Counted from the first letter of the stretch, positions 43,488 through 54,244 are shown. The stretch is DNA of 64,000 nt from Pseudomonas sp. PD9R (GCF_019200975.1 NZ_JAHTMR010000011.1:62001-126000), one strand, 5' to 3'. Notes: generated from the sequence alone by a model not told the origin. Translations and numbers: made by a program.

Positions 43488-45296
43488 TCAGCCTTCGATC
43501 TCGATCAGGATTTCGCCCGGATTGACACGGTCGCCCTTGGCCACGTGAATGGCGGTGACTTTGCCGGCGATGGCAGCCTGGACTTCGGTTTCCATCTTCA
43601 TCGCTTCGGTGATCAGAACGGCCTGGCCAGCCTTGACGGTGTCGCCTTCCTTGACCAGCACATCAACGATGTTGCCCGGCATGGTAGTGCTGACGTGGCC
43701 CGGCGCAGTGGCTTGTTTGCGCTTGCTGCTGCCGCCGCTGACGAATTCGTTGAGCGGTTCGAACACCACTTCTTCCGGCATGCCGTCGATGGACAGGTAG
43801 AAGTGACGCTTGCCTTCAGCCTTCACACCGACACCGGTGATGTCGACGCGATAGGTTTCGCCGTGAACGTCGATAACGAACTCGGTCGGTACGCCTTCGC
43901 CACCGGCCGAAGCAACGCCACCGGCTTCAGGAATCGGCAACAGCACTTCTGGTGTGAGGGTGCCCGCAGCGCGCTCTTCGAGGAACTTGCGGCCGATGTC
44001 CGGGAACATGGCGAAGGTCAGCACGTCTTCTTCAGACTTGGCCAGTGCACCGATGTCGGCCCGCAGCTTGGTCATTTCCGGCTTGAGCAGGTCGGCTGGG
44101 CGAACGTCGATCACCTCTTCGCTGCCGATGGCCTGGCGACGCAATTGTTCATTCACTTTGCCCGGCGCCTTGCCGTAGCCACCTTGCAGGTAGAGCTTCA
44201 CTTCGTTGGTGATGGTCTTGTAACGCTCACCGGCCAACACGTTGAAGAACGCCTGGGTACCGACGATCTGCGAAGTCGGGGTCACCAGCGGCGGGAAGCC
44301 GAGGTCTTCACGAACACGCGGGATTTCCGCCAGCACTTCGCTCATGCGATTCAGCGCGCCCTGCTCTTTCAACTGATTGGCCAGGTTGGAAATCATCCCG
44401 CCCGGAACCTGGTTGACCTGAACGCGGGTATCGACCGCCGTGAATTCGCTTTCAAACTGGTGGTACTTCTTACGCACGGCATAGAAGTACAGACCGATTT
44501 CTTGCAGCAGTTCGAGGTTCAGACCGGTGTCGAACTCGGTGCCCTTGAGCGCCGCCACCATCGATTCGGTGCCTGGATGGCTGGTGCCCGAAGCGAAGCT
44601 GGAGATCGCGGTATCGATGTGGTCGGCGCCGTTTTCAATAGCCTTGAGCTGGCACATGGTCGCCAGACCAGCCGTGTCATGCGAGTGGATGAACACCGGC
44701 AGCGACTGCTCGGCTTTCAATGCGCGAACCAGTTCACCAGTGGCGTACGGGGTCAGCAGGCCAGCCATGTCCTTGATCGCCACCGAGTCGCAACCCATGG
44801 CTTCCATTTGCCTGGCTTGCGCCACGAACGCATCGATGGTGTGCACCGGGCTGGTGGTGTAGGCGATGGTGCCCTGGGCGTGTTTGCCGGCTGCTTTTAC
44901 CGCTTCGATGGCCACGCGCAGGTTACGTACGTCGTTCATCGCGTCGAAGATGCGGAACACGTCGATGCCGTTGACCGCTGCCTTGGCGACGAAGGCCCTG
45001 ACCACGTCGTCGCTGTAATGGCGGTAGCCCAGCAGGTTCTGGCCGCGCAGAAGCATTTGCAGGCGCGTGTTAGGCAACGCGGCGCGCAGTTGGCGCAGGC
45101 GCTCCCACGGATCTTCTTTCAAGAAGCGCACGCAGGCGTCGAAGGTCGCGCCGCCCCAGCATTCCAGCGACCAGTAGCCGACTTTGTCGAGCTTGTCGCA
45201 GATGGGCAGCATGTCTTCGGTGCGCATGCGGGTCGCCAGCAGCGATTGGTGGGCGTCGCGCAGGATTGTGTCGGTAACGTGGATTTGCTTGCTCAT
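43488..45296 (-). CDS. pycB: Pyruvate carboxylase subunit B (oxaloacetate decarboxylase alpha-like)
   Basis: 602 residues from the ATG at 45296 (GAGGAA ahead). N-terminal HMGL-like TIM barrel carboxyltransferase (VTDTILRDAHQSLLATRM at the start, then LECWGGATFDACVRFL, with the conserved metal-site residues), middle conserved carboxylase domain, and a C-terminal biotinyl domain with the acceptor lysine in TEAMKMETEVQAA near residue 565. With subunit A it carboxylates pyruvate to oxaloacetate. The alpha subunit of a sodium pump is excluded by the lack of beta and gamma genes and the presence of pycA upstream. It follows pycA by 11 bases. Confidence 0.94.
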   Translation of the reverse strand: MSKQIHVTDTILRDAHQSLLATRMRTEDMLPICDKLDKVGYWSLECWGGATFDACVRFLKEDPWERLRQLRAALPNTRLQMLLRGQNLLGYRHYSDDVVRAFVAKAAVNGIDVFRIFDAMNDVRNLRVAIEAVKAAGKHAQGTIAYTTSPVHTIDAFVAQARQMEAMGCDSVAIKDMAGLLTPYATGELVRALKAEQSLPVFIHSHDTAGLATMCQLKAIENGADHIDTAISSFASGTSHPGTESMVAALKGTEFDTGLNLELLQEIGLYFYAVRKKYHQFESEFTAVDTRVQVNQVPGGMISNLANQLKEQGALNRMSEVLAEIPRVREDLGFPPLVTPTSQIVGTQAFFNVLAGERYKTITNEVKLYLQGGYGKAPGKVNEQLRRQAIGSEEVIDVRPADLLKPEMTKLRADIGALAKSEEDVLTFAMFPDIGRKFLEERAAGTLTPEVLLPIPEAGGVASAGGEGVPTEFVIDVHGETYRVDITGVGVKAEGKRHFYLSIDGMPEEVVFEPLNEFVSGGSSKRKQATAPGHVSTTMPGNIVDVLVKEGDTVKAGQAVLITEAMKMETEVQAAIAGKVTAIHVAKGDRVNPGEILIEIEG

Positions 45297-45307
45297 TGTT
45301 CTATTCC

Positions 45308-46723
<1,416 letters not shown>

Positions 46724-46860
46724 TTGGAGGTTCCCTTGAGCCGGTGGTACCCACGACCTGCTAGACCAGGTCGACGCGTGACCAAATGTTTCAATTCGGT
46801 CGCAGGTCCACACTAGCTTCCACAAGGGATTAACAAAAATGAATAATTATTGGGTCATGC

Positions 46861-46876
46861 ATAAGTAAAGACTTAT
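46861..46876. promoter_or_regulatory. Candidate operator in the pycA-LysR divergent region
   Basis: ATAAGT-AAAG-ACTTAT, a perfect 6-4-6 inverted repeat, 38 bases ahead of the LysR gene and 138 bases from the pycA start. LysR binding is likely but the spacing is not the standard T-N11-A. Confidence 0.45.
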
Positions 46877-46913
46877 AGTTGAGGCATCAGCCTGCGGCGA
46901 GAGTAACCAGAAA

Positions 46914-47876
46914 ATGCGTAAGTCCTTGATGCGTATGACATTGCGTCAATTACAGATCTTCAACGAGGTCTGTGATTTGAGGTCTTACAGCCGCGCAGCT
47001 GACGAAATGTCCCTCACACAACCGGCCGTCAGCCTACAGATTCGTCAACTCGAGGAGCTGATTGGTCAACCTTTGTTCGATTACGTCGGCAAAAAACTCT
47101 ACATGACCGAAGCAGCTGAAGCACTGCAACGCGCCAGCCGGGACATTTTCGGACGCTTGGAAAACCTCGACATGCAGTTGTCGGACATGCAGGGCTCGCT
47201 GCAAGGTCAGTTGAAGTTGGCGGTGGAGTCTAGCGCCAAGTATTTCGTGCCACATCTGTTTGCCGCATTTAAACGTCAGCACCCGGAAGTGAACCTGCAA
47301 CTGACGGTGGTCAATCGTGGACAAGTGATTCGACGCCTGTCGGACAACCGTGACGACCTGGTGATCATGTCGATGGTGCCGCAGGACATGGGGCTGGAAT
47401 TTTTGCCGTTCCTCAACAACCCGATTGTCGCGGTGGCGCCGCCCGATCATCCGCTATGCCATATGGGCCCGCTGCGCTTGCAGGATCTTGAACCCTACAC
47501 GCTGTTGATGCGCGAATCGGGCTCCGGGACGCGGATGGCGTGCGAAGAGTATTTCAAAGAGAAGCGCGTGCACTTCAACCAGACCCAGGAAGTCTCGTCC
47601 GCCGAAGCCCAGCGTGAATGTGTGTTGGCGGGTCTGGGCGTCGCGCTGTTGACGCGCCACGCCCTGAACCTTGAACTGGCGACCGGCGGACTGATCGAGT
47701 TGCCGATCGAAGAGCTGCCGCTGTACCGCAGTTGGTGCCTGGTGCAGGCCAAGGCTAAACGCCTGTCACCGGTGGCTCACGCATTCCTTGCGTTCATTCG
47801 CAGCGAGCGGGTGCAGATCAGCGCGCTGGTTGAGCGCTTCGACGGGAAGTTGTCGGCGCCGCCTGCCAGTAGTTGA
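46914..47876 (+). CDS. LysR-family regulator next to pycAB (PycR-like)
   Basis: 320 residues. N-terminal winged helix TLRQLQIFNEVCDLRSYSRAADEMSLTQPAVSLQIRQLEELIG, CbbR-like in style, then an effector domain from about residue 95. Divergent from pycA with 190 bases between. The P. aeruginosa counterpart PA5437 has been called PycR for its effect on pyruvate carboxylase (recalled, not checked). The ATG at 46914 is the first in frame; ATGs five and seven codons later are possible. Its 3' end overlaps the small minus-strand gene by 59 bases. Confidence 0.9.
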   Translation: MRKSLMRMTLRQLQIFNEVCDLRSYSRAADEMSLTQPAVSLQIRQLEELIGQPLFDYVGKKLYMTEAAEALQRASRDIFGRLENLDMQLSDMQGSLQGQLKLAVESSAKYFVPHLFAAFKRQHPEVNLQLTVVNRGQVIRRLSDNRDDLVIMSMVPQDMGLEFLPFLNNPIVAVAPPDHPLCHMGPLRLQDLEPYTLLMRESGSGTRMACEEYFKEKRVHFNQTQEVSSAEAQRECVLAGLGVALLTRHALNLELATGGLIELPIEELPLYRSWCLVQAKAKRLSPVAHAFLAFIRSERVQISALVERFDGKLSAPPASS

Positions 47877-48030
47877 GCTCCAGATCTTCGGGGAAGTCAC
47901 CAATCTCGGCGAGCAACTGACGGCGTTCACAGCGATCTTCGATAGCGCGGCGAAACTCCATGCGGCGCTGGTCTTCCTGCTGACGACGGGTTTTGACGGC
48001 GCTGTTGCGTTCTTCGTAGGGCTGGGCCAT
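47818..48030 (-). CDS. Small PA3496-like conserved protein
   Basis: 70 residues, strongly basic, with RRQQEDQRRMEFRRAIEDRC and RRQLLAEIGDFPEDLELNYW. The pattern of a basic helix RRKxEDxxERRxL followed by an acidic tail matches the short PA3496 family of pseudomonads described as putative envelope-integrity proteins; this is from memory and the match is partial. It converges on and overlaps the 3' end of the LysR gene. Function unknown. Confidence 0.65.
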   Translation of the reverse strand: MAQPYEERNSAVKTRRQQEDQRRMEFRRAIEDRCERRQLLAEIGDFPEDLELNYWQAAPTTSRRSAQPAR

Positions 48031-48127
48031 TTCGAGTCTCCCAAGGCGAGTACGGGAGCTTCAAGATAGGCGCGGGGGATGACGGTTTGGCGGCTCGATA
48101 GTTACAGGAATGTGAAAGTTATTGAAG

Positions 48128-48200
48128 ATCAAAAGATCGCAGCCTTCGGCAGCTCCTACATGAACCCTGCAGGATCTGCCGAAGGCTGCGATCTTTTGAT
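48128..48200. repeat. REP palindrome before rccR stop
   Basis: ATCAAAAGATCGCAGCCTTC... arm (48128-48152) and complement (48176-48200). It ends one base from the stop codon of the RpiR-family gene and probably helps terminate it. Confidence 0.85.
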
Positions 48201-48201
48201 T

Positions 48202-49068
48202 TTAGTCGTCCAGCGCTTTCACCGACTTGGGCGACAACCGCAAGCTGCGAAGGCTGCGCTTGACGCTCTTGAGGTGGTTGACCAGGCTCGGGCCACGCGC
48301 CATTGCCACACCCATCGCCAGCACATCGATCACCACCAGGTGAGCGATACGCGAGGTCAGCGGCGTATAGATTTCAGTGTCTTCGTGTACATCAATCGCC
48401 AGGTTGACGGTCGACAACTCGGCCAATGGTGTCTGGCTCGGGCACAACGTAATCAACGACGCGCCGCTTTCACGCACCAGGTTGGCGGTGATCAGCAGGT
48501 CCTTCGAACGCCCGGACTGGGAAATGCAGATCGCTACATCGGTCGGTTTCAGGGTGACCGCCGACATCGCTTGCATGTGCGGGTCGGAATACGCCGCCGC
48601 GGTGAGCAGCAAACGGAAGAACTTGTGCTGCGCATCAGCCGCTACTGCGCCCGAGGCACCGAAGCCATAAAACTCGACACGCTGAGCCTGGGACATTAGC
48701 GTCACCGCCCGTTGCAACTCCAACGGATCGAGCTTCTCGCGAACCTCCATCAGCGTGTGCAGGGTGGTGTCGAAGATTTTCAGGCTGTAATCGGCGACCG
48801 AATCGTCTTCATGGATCGCGAACTGTCCAAAACTCGCGCCCGCCGCGAGGCTTTGGGCAAGCTTCAGCTTCAGGTCCTGAAACCCGGAACAACCGATGGC
48901 ACGGCAAAAACGCACGATGGTCGGTTCACTGATGCCCACGTTGTGGGCCAGGTCGGCCATGGAACTGTGCATCACGGCCGCAGGATCAAGCAGCACGTGG
49001 TCGGCGACCTTGAGCTCCGACTTGCGTAACAGGTGGCGAGACTGGGCGATGTGTTGCAGCAGATTCAA
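48202..49068 (-). CDS. rccR: RpiR/MurR-family regulator, RccR-like
   Basis: 288 residues. N-terminal RpiR helix-turn-helix (SMADLAHNVGISEPTIVRFCRAIGCSGFQDLKLKLAQ, residues 37-72) and C-terminal SIS sugar-phosphate domain (EFYGFGASGAVAADAQHKFFRLL near 135 and ICISQSGRSKDLL near 185). Related to HexR but distinct. The P. aeruginosa orthologue in this neighbourhood (PA5438) is RccR, a KDPG-responsive regulator of pyruvate, glyoxylate-shunt and gluconeogenic genes (recalled). The position next to pyruvate carboxylase fits. A perfect palindrome TGTAGT-TAT-ACTACA upstream suggests autoregulation. Confidence 0.85.
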   Translation of the reverse strand: MNLLQHIAQSRHLLRKSELKVADHVLLDPAAVMHSSMADLAHNVGISEPTIVRFCRAIGCSGFQDLKLKLAQSLAAGASFGQFAIHEDDSVADYSLKIFDTTLHTLMEVREKLDPLELQRAVTLMSQAQRVEFYGFGASGAVAADAQHKFFRLLLTAAAYSDPHMQAMSAVTLKPTDVAICISQSGRSKDLLITANLVRESGASLITLCPSQTPLAELSTVNLAIDVHEDTEIYTPLTSRIAHLVVIDVLAMGVAMARGPSLVNHLKSVKRSLRSLRLSPKSVKALDD

Positions 49069-49115
49069 AGGGCTGGACTCTTTGTTATTGGCAGGTGCCG
49101 GGGATGTAGCACGCT

Positions 49116-49130
49116 TGTAGTTATACTACA
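49116..49130. promoter_or_regulatory. Likely RccR operator (autoregulatory)
   Basis: TGTAGTTATACTACA, perfect 6-3-6 inverted repeat, 48 bases ahead of the RpiR-family gene. TGTAGT half-sites are what I recall for RccR binding. Confidence 0.7.
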
Positions 49131-49490
49131 TGAATCGGCTTTTTGCCTGCTCAATGCGTCACCTGATTTGCGTAACGCCTCGTGTTTTGACCCCTTGCGA
49201 TTTAGGTAGTAGCCGCACCGCTCCACATGTGGACAAGCATCCCAGATCAGAGAGCGTGAAGAGGCAGGTCTCTATATTGATGCGTTTTCGGGTTAAAATT
49301 ACATACCTTCAAGATCGTGAGAATGTGGCCATCGCGCAAGGTCATATTAAAGTGCTATCGAACCAAACATTAAATCTACATTAAAACAAAACTGAATATA
49401 AATCACGATATTTCAAACTCTAGTATTTCTACACAAAAAATTTTATAGATCATATCCCGAACAAATATATATTTAATCACGGAAGATTGA
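49131..49490. other. Non-coding, AT-rich entry to the Rhs island
   Basis: About 360 bases between the RccR operator and the Rhs gene. An 84-codon open frame (49130-49384) lacks a ribosome site and protein-like composition. From about 49280 the composition turns strongly AT-rich and stays so to about 54300, marking an acquired segment. No integrase or repeat is visible at this edge. Confidence 0.6.
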
Positions 49491-51047
49491 ATGATAAATA
49501 AGAACAGCTTCATATTATTGGTTTTAATATTGCTGCTATTGACACACGGTAGCTCAATGGCTGAAAGATATAATTGGAAGGCCTGGAGCCTTCGCGATGA
49601 ACCAACTCAACATAACTCACCTGACAGAGCTTGTCAGGACTACTATAATACACTAATCAAGGATGATGAAATTCCAGTTACGGGATACCACCCGGTCACT
49701 CCCCATGAATTCTATTATTGGAAATGGTTGTGCAAAATAGATTATATTCCGATTGAAATAGCCGAGGAGGATGGAGGTCCAGATCCTGGTGCGCTCATAA
49801 GTGGTATACATCTATTTGGAGATGCCTGCGGGCCCGCAGAGTTTTTTAACAAGCAGACCGGAATGTGTGAAGCCGAAAGGCTTGATGAGGTTTGCTCATC
49901 AAGTTTCGTGGGCAATCCGATAAATTTCATTACAGGTCAGAAGATACAGAGAGAAAGGGATTTCCCAGCATTAAATATACCGAATAAAGCATTCGGCATC
50001 GAATTTTCGAGAACTTACAATAGCAAAAATGGCGCATGGATACACAATTATGCGACGCGCATGATTTTTAACAATGACACCATAGCTATTATTAACGTAG
50101 ATGGTAAAACATCGATTTTTAATAAATCGGAGAACACTTATAAATCTGAAAACCAAAGGATCGAATCCTTAACAAAAAAACTTGCAAATTGGATTTACCG
50201 CTCACCAGTGAATCATTACTACATCTTTAATGAGCAAGGAGAACTAACCGAAATCCAAAAATTTGGTGTAGTACAAAAAATAACCCATATTAACGATGCA
50301 ATCACCGTCAGCGATAGCTACGGCACAAAAATTAGCTTTCGAGAGGACACAAAAAATCAACCTCTGAGCTTCACATTTCAAAACCTACAAATTAACTATG
50401 ACTACGACGAAGTTCAACAACTAATATCAGTAACTAAAACCTATCCCGATAAATTTTATAAAAAAACCTATTCTTACAATGATTTACAGGACAGAAAACT
50501 ACTGACATCTATGACCGATGAGCGCGGAATAATCTACGCATCATGGAGTTATGATCCTCAAGGTCGCGCAATTTCCAGCGAACATGCAAACGGCGTGGAG
50601 AAAACGCATATCAGCTACAATGTTGACGGTTCTACCACTGTCACGAATGCACTTGGCAAAAAGACAACTTACACATTTGACTTTATCCAAGGCAATAAGC
50701 GCATTTTATCTATTTATGGAGAACCCTCTCCTAACTGCCTCAGTAGCAATTCGACTTTTAGTTACGATAAAAATGGCTTGCGCTCTTCGAAAAAGGACAA
50801 TGAAGGCAATATTACGACTTACATATACAATAGCCGTGGCCAAGAAATTTCCCGCACTGAAGCAAGCGAAACATCGTACGCCAGGACTATTACTACTGAA
50901 TGGCATCCAACCTTACCCCTCCCTGTTCGTATCAAAGAGCCAAATCGACTAATTCAATATACTTATGACGCGCAAGGAAGACAACTTAGTCAAACTATAA
51001 TTTCCCCTGAATCAGAAGGATCTGATGATGAACGTACTGGTATCTAA
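49491..51047 (+). CDS. Rhs/YD-repeat protein, N-terminal part
   Basis: 518 residues. Signal peptide NKNSFILLVLILLLLTHGSSMAE (about 1-25), a cysteine-containing exported head (residues 26-150), then a DUF6531-like segment (VGNPINFITGQKIQRERDFPA, FGIEFSRTYNS, GAWIHNYATRM) and YD repeats (SYDPQGRAISSEHANGV, TYIYNSRGQEISRTE). It stops in the middle of the YD-repeat region at 51047, while the second frame (51025-53718) carries on the repeats. Together they equal one normal Rhs protein of about 1400 residues, so this looks like a gene broken by a one-base shift, or by a two-base loss. AT-rich with rare codons. Confidence 0.85.
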   Translation: MINKNSFILLVLILLLLTHGSSMAERYNWKAWSLRDEPTQHNSPDRACQDYYNTLIKDDEIPVTGYHPVTPHEFYYWKWLCKIDYIPIEIAEEDGGPDPGALISGIHLFGDACGPAEFFNKQTGMCEAERLDEVCSSSFVGNPINFITGQKIQRERDFPALNIPNKAFGIEFSRTYNSKNGAWIHNYATRMIFNNDTIAIINVDGKTSIFNKSENTYKSENQRIESLTKKLANWIYRSPVNHYYIFNEQGELTEIQKFGVVQKITHINDAITVSDSYGTKISFREDTKNQPLSFTFQNLQINYDYDEVQQLISVTKTYPDKFYKKTYSYNDLQDRKLLTSMTDERGIIYASWSYDPQGRAISSEHANGVEKTHISYNVDGSTTVTNALGKKTTYTFDFIQGNKRILSIYGEPSPNCLSSNSTFSYDKNGLRSSKKDNEGNITTYIYNSRGQEISRTEASETSYARTITTEWHPTLPLPVRIKEPNRLIQYTYDAQGRQLSQTIISPESEGSDDERTGI

Positions 51048-53718
51048 AACTTGGCCGTTAGCGCTTGCGGTATATAACTCCATTATTTTTTCAACTTCTT
51101 TGGAAGCATCTGAGCGGGGCTGGTCCTATACCTATAATGCCAAAGGCCTGATGTTATCCTCGGACGGACCTAGGACTGATGTAAATGACATCACCCATTA
51201 CAAATATGACACTAAAGGGAATATGACACGTGTGACCAACGCACTGGGACACGTAACAAAGCTCTCAAAATTTGACTATTTTGGCAATCCTCAGATTATT
51301 ATCGACCCAAATGGAATTGCTACAAAACCAAGGTATTCCTCAGAAGGTTTGGTCAGCTCAATAAATACTTCTGCTGGCGCAACTCGATTCGAATATAACG
51401 CTGTAGGTGACATTACCAAGATAGTTCGGGGCGACGATAGTTGGCTTAGTTATGTCTGGGACGATGCGAGAAGGCTCATTCTCATTACTAACAATCGTGG
51501 AGAAAAAATAGAGTTTGATATCGACGCAATGGGCAACCGTACGGCGATACGATTCAGAGACAGTGATGGCACTCTTACCAAACAAAGTCGAAATGTTTAT
51601 GACGAACTCGGTCGTTTAATAGACTTGGTTGGAGCCGCAGGCCAAAGAAGCCACACAAAATATGATTTGAATAATAATCCAGTAAGTTTTACCAATCCCC
51701 TTAATCATAGCCAAACTGGAACCTATGATTCATTCGATAGATTGGTTGAAAATACTGACGCACTGAACGGTGCTACCAAATTTGAATATGATGCTCAACA
51801 TAACCTCACGCAAATTATTGACCCGCGCGGAAGTACCACTCGGTATCAGTATGACGGGATAGGCAATTTGATAATGTTGGAAAGCCCTGATAGCGGCACC
51901 AATACCTATAATTACGACGCCGCTGGAAATATGACAAAGCGGACGGACGCGCGGGGTATTGTCACGTCCTTTACCTATGACGCCCTCAATCGTTTGACCG
52001 CTCGATATTATCCGGCAAACCCGGAACTAAATACGCGGCTCCGCTACGACTCGACTATTGGAGGCAACAACGGTATCGGCCGTCTGACGTCTGTAGAGGA
52101 TATCAACGGTGAACTGAGTTACACCTATGACGCTCACGGGAATCTTACGGCGCAACTGCAGACTCCACCGTCGAAATCAGCAAAACAGCGGGAACGATTG
52201 GGCTATGGATACGATGATGCCAATCGGCTTAATCGAATCGACTATCCGACGGGTTTCAGCATCGTCTACTTGCGAGACGCAGCCGGACAGGTCGAACAAG
52301 TGCAAATGCTCAATGACACAGAGAAATCGATCACTTTATTAAGCGAAATTGCATTTATGCCTTTCGGTCCACTCAAAAGCTTAACGTGGAATAATGGAAC
52401 CACACTTAAGCGTACCTACGATCTGGATTACAGGCTGACGTCGCAAACTGTCGCCGAGAGGAGTAACACCTACACCTATGACCCTATCGGGAATATCAAT
52501 AAAATTAAAAGCAACCCTATTGGGGAGCTAAACTACAGCTATGACGCGCTTGATCGACTGACAGGAGAGAAAAATGCCATTTACCAGCAAACCTTTACTT
52601 ATGACGCAGTAGGTAACCGTAAAAGAAAAACTATCACCGCGCTTGCTAATGAAAAATCTCAAGACGATGTGACAACAACCTACAAGTATGGCGAAAAAGA
52701 TAATCGTTTGATCGAAATAGATGGTCAACAGATGATCACGGACGCAGCGGGAAATTTGATCAAAGATAACGCCAATCGCGAATTTTCATACAACGAAGAA
52801 AATCGTTTAAGCAGCGTCAAAATAGACGGCATAGTGTTGGCTCAGTTCAGCTACAGCGCACATGGTCAACGCACTCAAAAGATCACTTCTCAAGGTTCTA
52901 TTTCATTTATTTATGGACTTGATGGCGAACTTCTGGGAGAGACACAGTATGACAGCCAAGGTTTAAAGCTTAAGAGTCAGTTTTACATTTGGCTTGAAGG
53001 TATACCCTTGAGCGGAGTTAGCGTAGATTACGATGCAACAGAAGCGATCTCAAACACAAGCCTATTTTATCTCCACACTGATCACCTCAATACACCCCGC
53101 ATTGCAACGGATGCGGTCCAAGAGCTTGTATGGGAGTGGATGCCCGACGTATTTGGTGTCGGGAATCCCACCGGTTCCTTGACGTTGAATCTACGTTTTC
53201 CTGGTCAGTACTACGATAATGAAACTGATCTGCACTACAATTATTTCAGGAATTACAATCCGAAAACGGGACGTTATGTTGAGAGTGACCCGATTGGTCT
53301 TAAGGGCGGTTTGAATTCGTATGGATATGCAAATGGCAACCCACTGAAGTACATTGATCCATTGGGTATGGAATCTATTTTCGGATGGTCTGCAAAAGCA
53401 GAAAAAGAAGCAATAGAAAGTAAATTGCCAGGGAGCCATAATGGACCTCAAGATGCGTACAGGCACTGCGTTGCATCGTGCATGATTGCATCATCCAATT
53501 GGGGTGAAACGACCAGTCGAGTCGCAGGATGGGCAAATGAGGTGTCCAATTTTGGTCAAAATCGTCATGAAAGGGCAATGGACGACTGGAACAACCAGGC
53601 AGGCATATGTGCAGCTAAAGGCAATAACTTTCCTGAAAACTGCCCAAAAAGCTGCATGACACTTCTTGAAAAAGGATCATTGATAACTGAGACCAGCTCT
53701 GAGGGTGCATACTATTAA
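51025..53718 (+). CDS. Rhs/YD-repeat protein, C-terminal part with toxin-like tail
   Basis: 897 residues, overlapping the first part by 23 bases (start ATGATG). Its first 30 residues could be read as a signal-like stretch, but the rest is YD repeats that continue the upstream frame. The Rhs core motif is intact (HTDHLNTPRIATD, LRFPGQYYDNETDLHYNYFRNYNP, GRYVESDPIGLKGGLNSYGYANGNPL) and ends at residue about 780 in the conserved DPLG. The variable tail of about 120 residues has NGPQDAYRHCVASCMIAS...HERAMDDWNNQAGI, similar in layout to the DUF6973 type. Either a frameshifted gene or a separately started protein. Confidence 0.8.
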   Translation: MMNVLVSKTWPLALAVYNSIIFSTSLEASERGWSYTYNAKGLMLSSDGPRTDVNDITHYKYDTKGNMTRVTNALGHVTKLSKFDYFGNPQIIIDPNGIATKPRYSSEGLVSSINTSAGATRFEYNAVGDITKIVRGDDSWLSYVWDDARRLILITNNRGEKIEFDIDAMGNRTAIRFRDSDGTLTKQSRNVYDELGRLIDLVGAAGQRSHTKYDLNNNPVSFTNPLNHSQTGTYDSFDRLVENTDALNGATKFEYDAQHNLTQIIDPRGSTTRYQYDGIGNLIMLESPDSGTNTYNYDAAGNMTKRTDARGIVTSFTYDALNRLTARYYPANPELNTRLRYDSTIGGNNGIGRLTSVEDINGELSYTYDAHGNLTAQLQTPPSKSAKQRERLGYGYDDANRLNRIDYPTGFSIVYLRDAAGQVEQVQMLNDTEKSITLLSEIAFMPFGPLKSLTWNNGTTLKRTYDLDYRLTSQTVAERSNTYTYDPIGNINKIKSNPIGELNYSYDALDRLTGEKNAIYQQTFTYDAVGNRKRKTITALANEKSQDDVTTTYKYGEKDNRLIEIDGQQMITDAAGNLIKDNANREFSYNEENRLSSVKIDGIVLAQFSYSAHGQRTQKITSQGSISFIYGLDGELLGETQYDSQGLKLKSQFYIWLEGIPLSGVSVDYDATEAISNTSLFYLHTDHLNTPRIATDAVQELVWEWMPDVFGVGNPTGSLTLNLRFPGQYYDNETDLHYNYFRNYNPKTGRYVESDPIGLKGGLNSYGYANGNPLKYIDPLGMESIFGWSAKAEKEAIESKLPGSHNGPQDAYRHCVASCMIASSNWGETTSRVAGWANEVSNFGQNRHERAMDDWNNQAGICAAKGNNFPENCPKSCMTLLEKGSLITETSSEGAYY

Positions 53719-54244
53719 TATCAACATTAAAATATCAAAAATAACAACATTCGCATTGGTCATTACAATACTCATAATTATTACCGCTTTCATGGTCAGA
53801 TACCACAGCCCGGTCGATATTGAAGATGTTTGCAAACAATCCTCGCCACCGTTAGTAAGTGATATAAATAGCTGCAGCGTTGTTGATGATGTGCGGATGA
53901 TTCTGCAGGCAGGTGGTTATAACCCTGTTTTACTCGAAAACACAGAGGCACGTAGCGGATTACTGAGGGGGGAATTTCATCAACAAATATTCCAAGTAAT
54001 AAATTTTCGATTGGACGGTGATCCGAATCAAGGAATCGCTCATTTTAGCTTTATCAATGGGAGGTTATCCTCCATTTCGTACTTCCCAAAGACGCCAGAC
54101 GCTATATTCAAAAGATATCCAGAGACAAATTCGAAATTGATAAGCGTGAGACATCTAACAAACTTTCAAGGGCGACAGTATATATCCTGGTCAAATGAAC
54201 AGCTTGAATCCTATATAAGATGGTGGATATCAAGATTTTCATAG
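53705..54244 (+). CDS. Putative immunity protein for the Rhs tail
   Basis: 179 residues from a GTG at 53705 that overlaps the Rhs stop by 14 bases. One N-terminal membrane helix (ITTFALVITILIIITAFMV, about 13-31), the remainder extracytoplasmic with one or two cysteines (CKQSS, SCSVV) and a beta-rich C-terminus. No family recognised. Its place directly behind the variable Rhs tail, the overlap and the same AT-rich composition are the usual setting of a cognate immunity gene; the function is inferred from this only. Confidence 0.65.
   Translation: MHTININIKISKITTFALVITILIIITAFMVRYHSPVDIEDVCKQSSPPLVSDINSCSVVDDVRMILQAGGYNPVLLENTEARSGLLRGEFHQQIFQVINFRLDGDPNQGIAHFSFINGRLSSISYFPKTPDAIFKRYPETNSKLISVRHLTNFQGRQYISWSNEQLESYIRWWISRFS

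Noticed and set aside
49130..49384. 84-codon open frame upstream of the Rhs gene
   Set aside because: No ribosome site, no protein-like pattern, begins inside the RccR operator.
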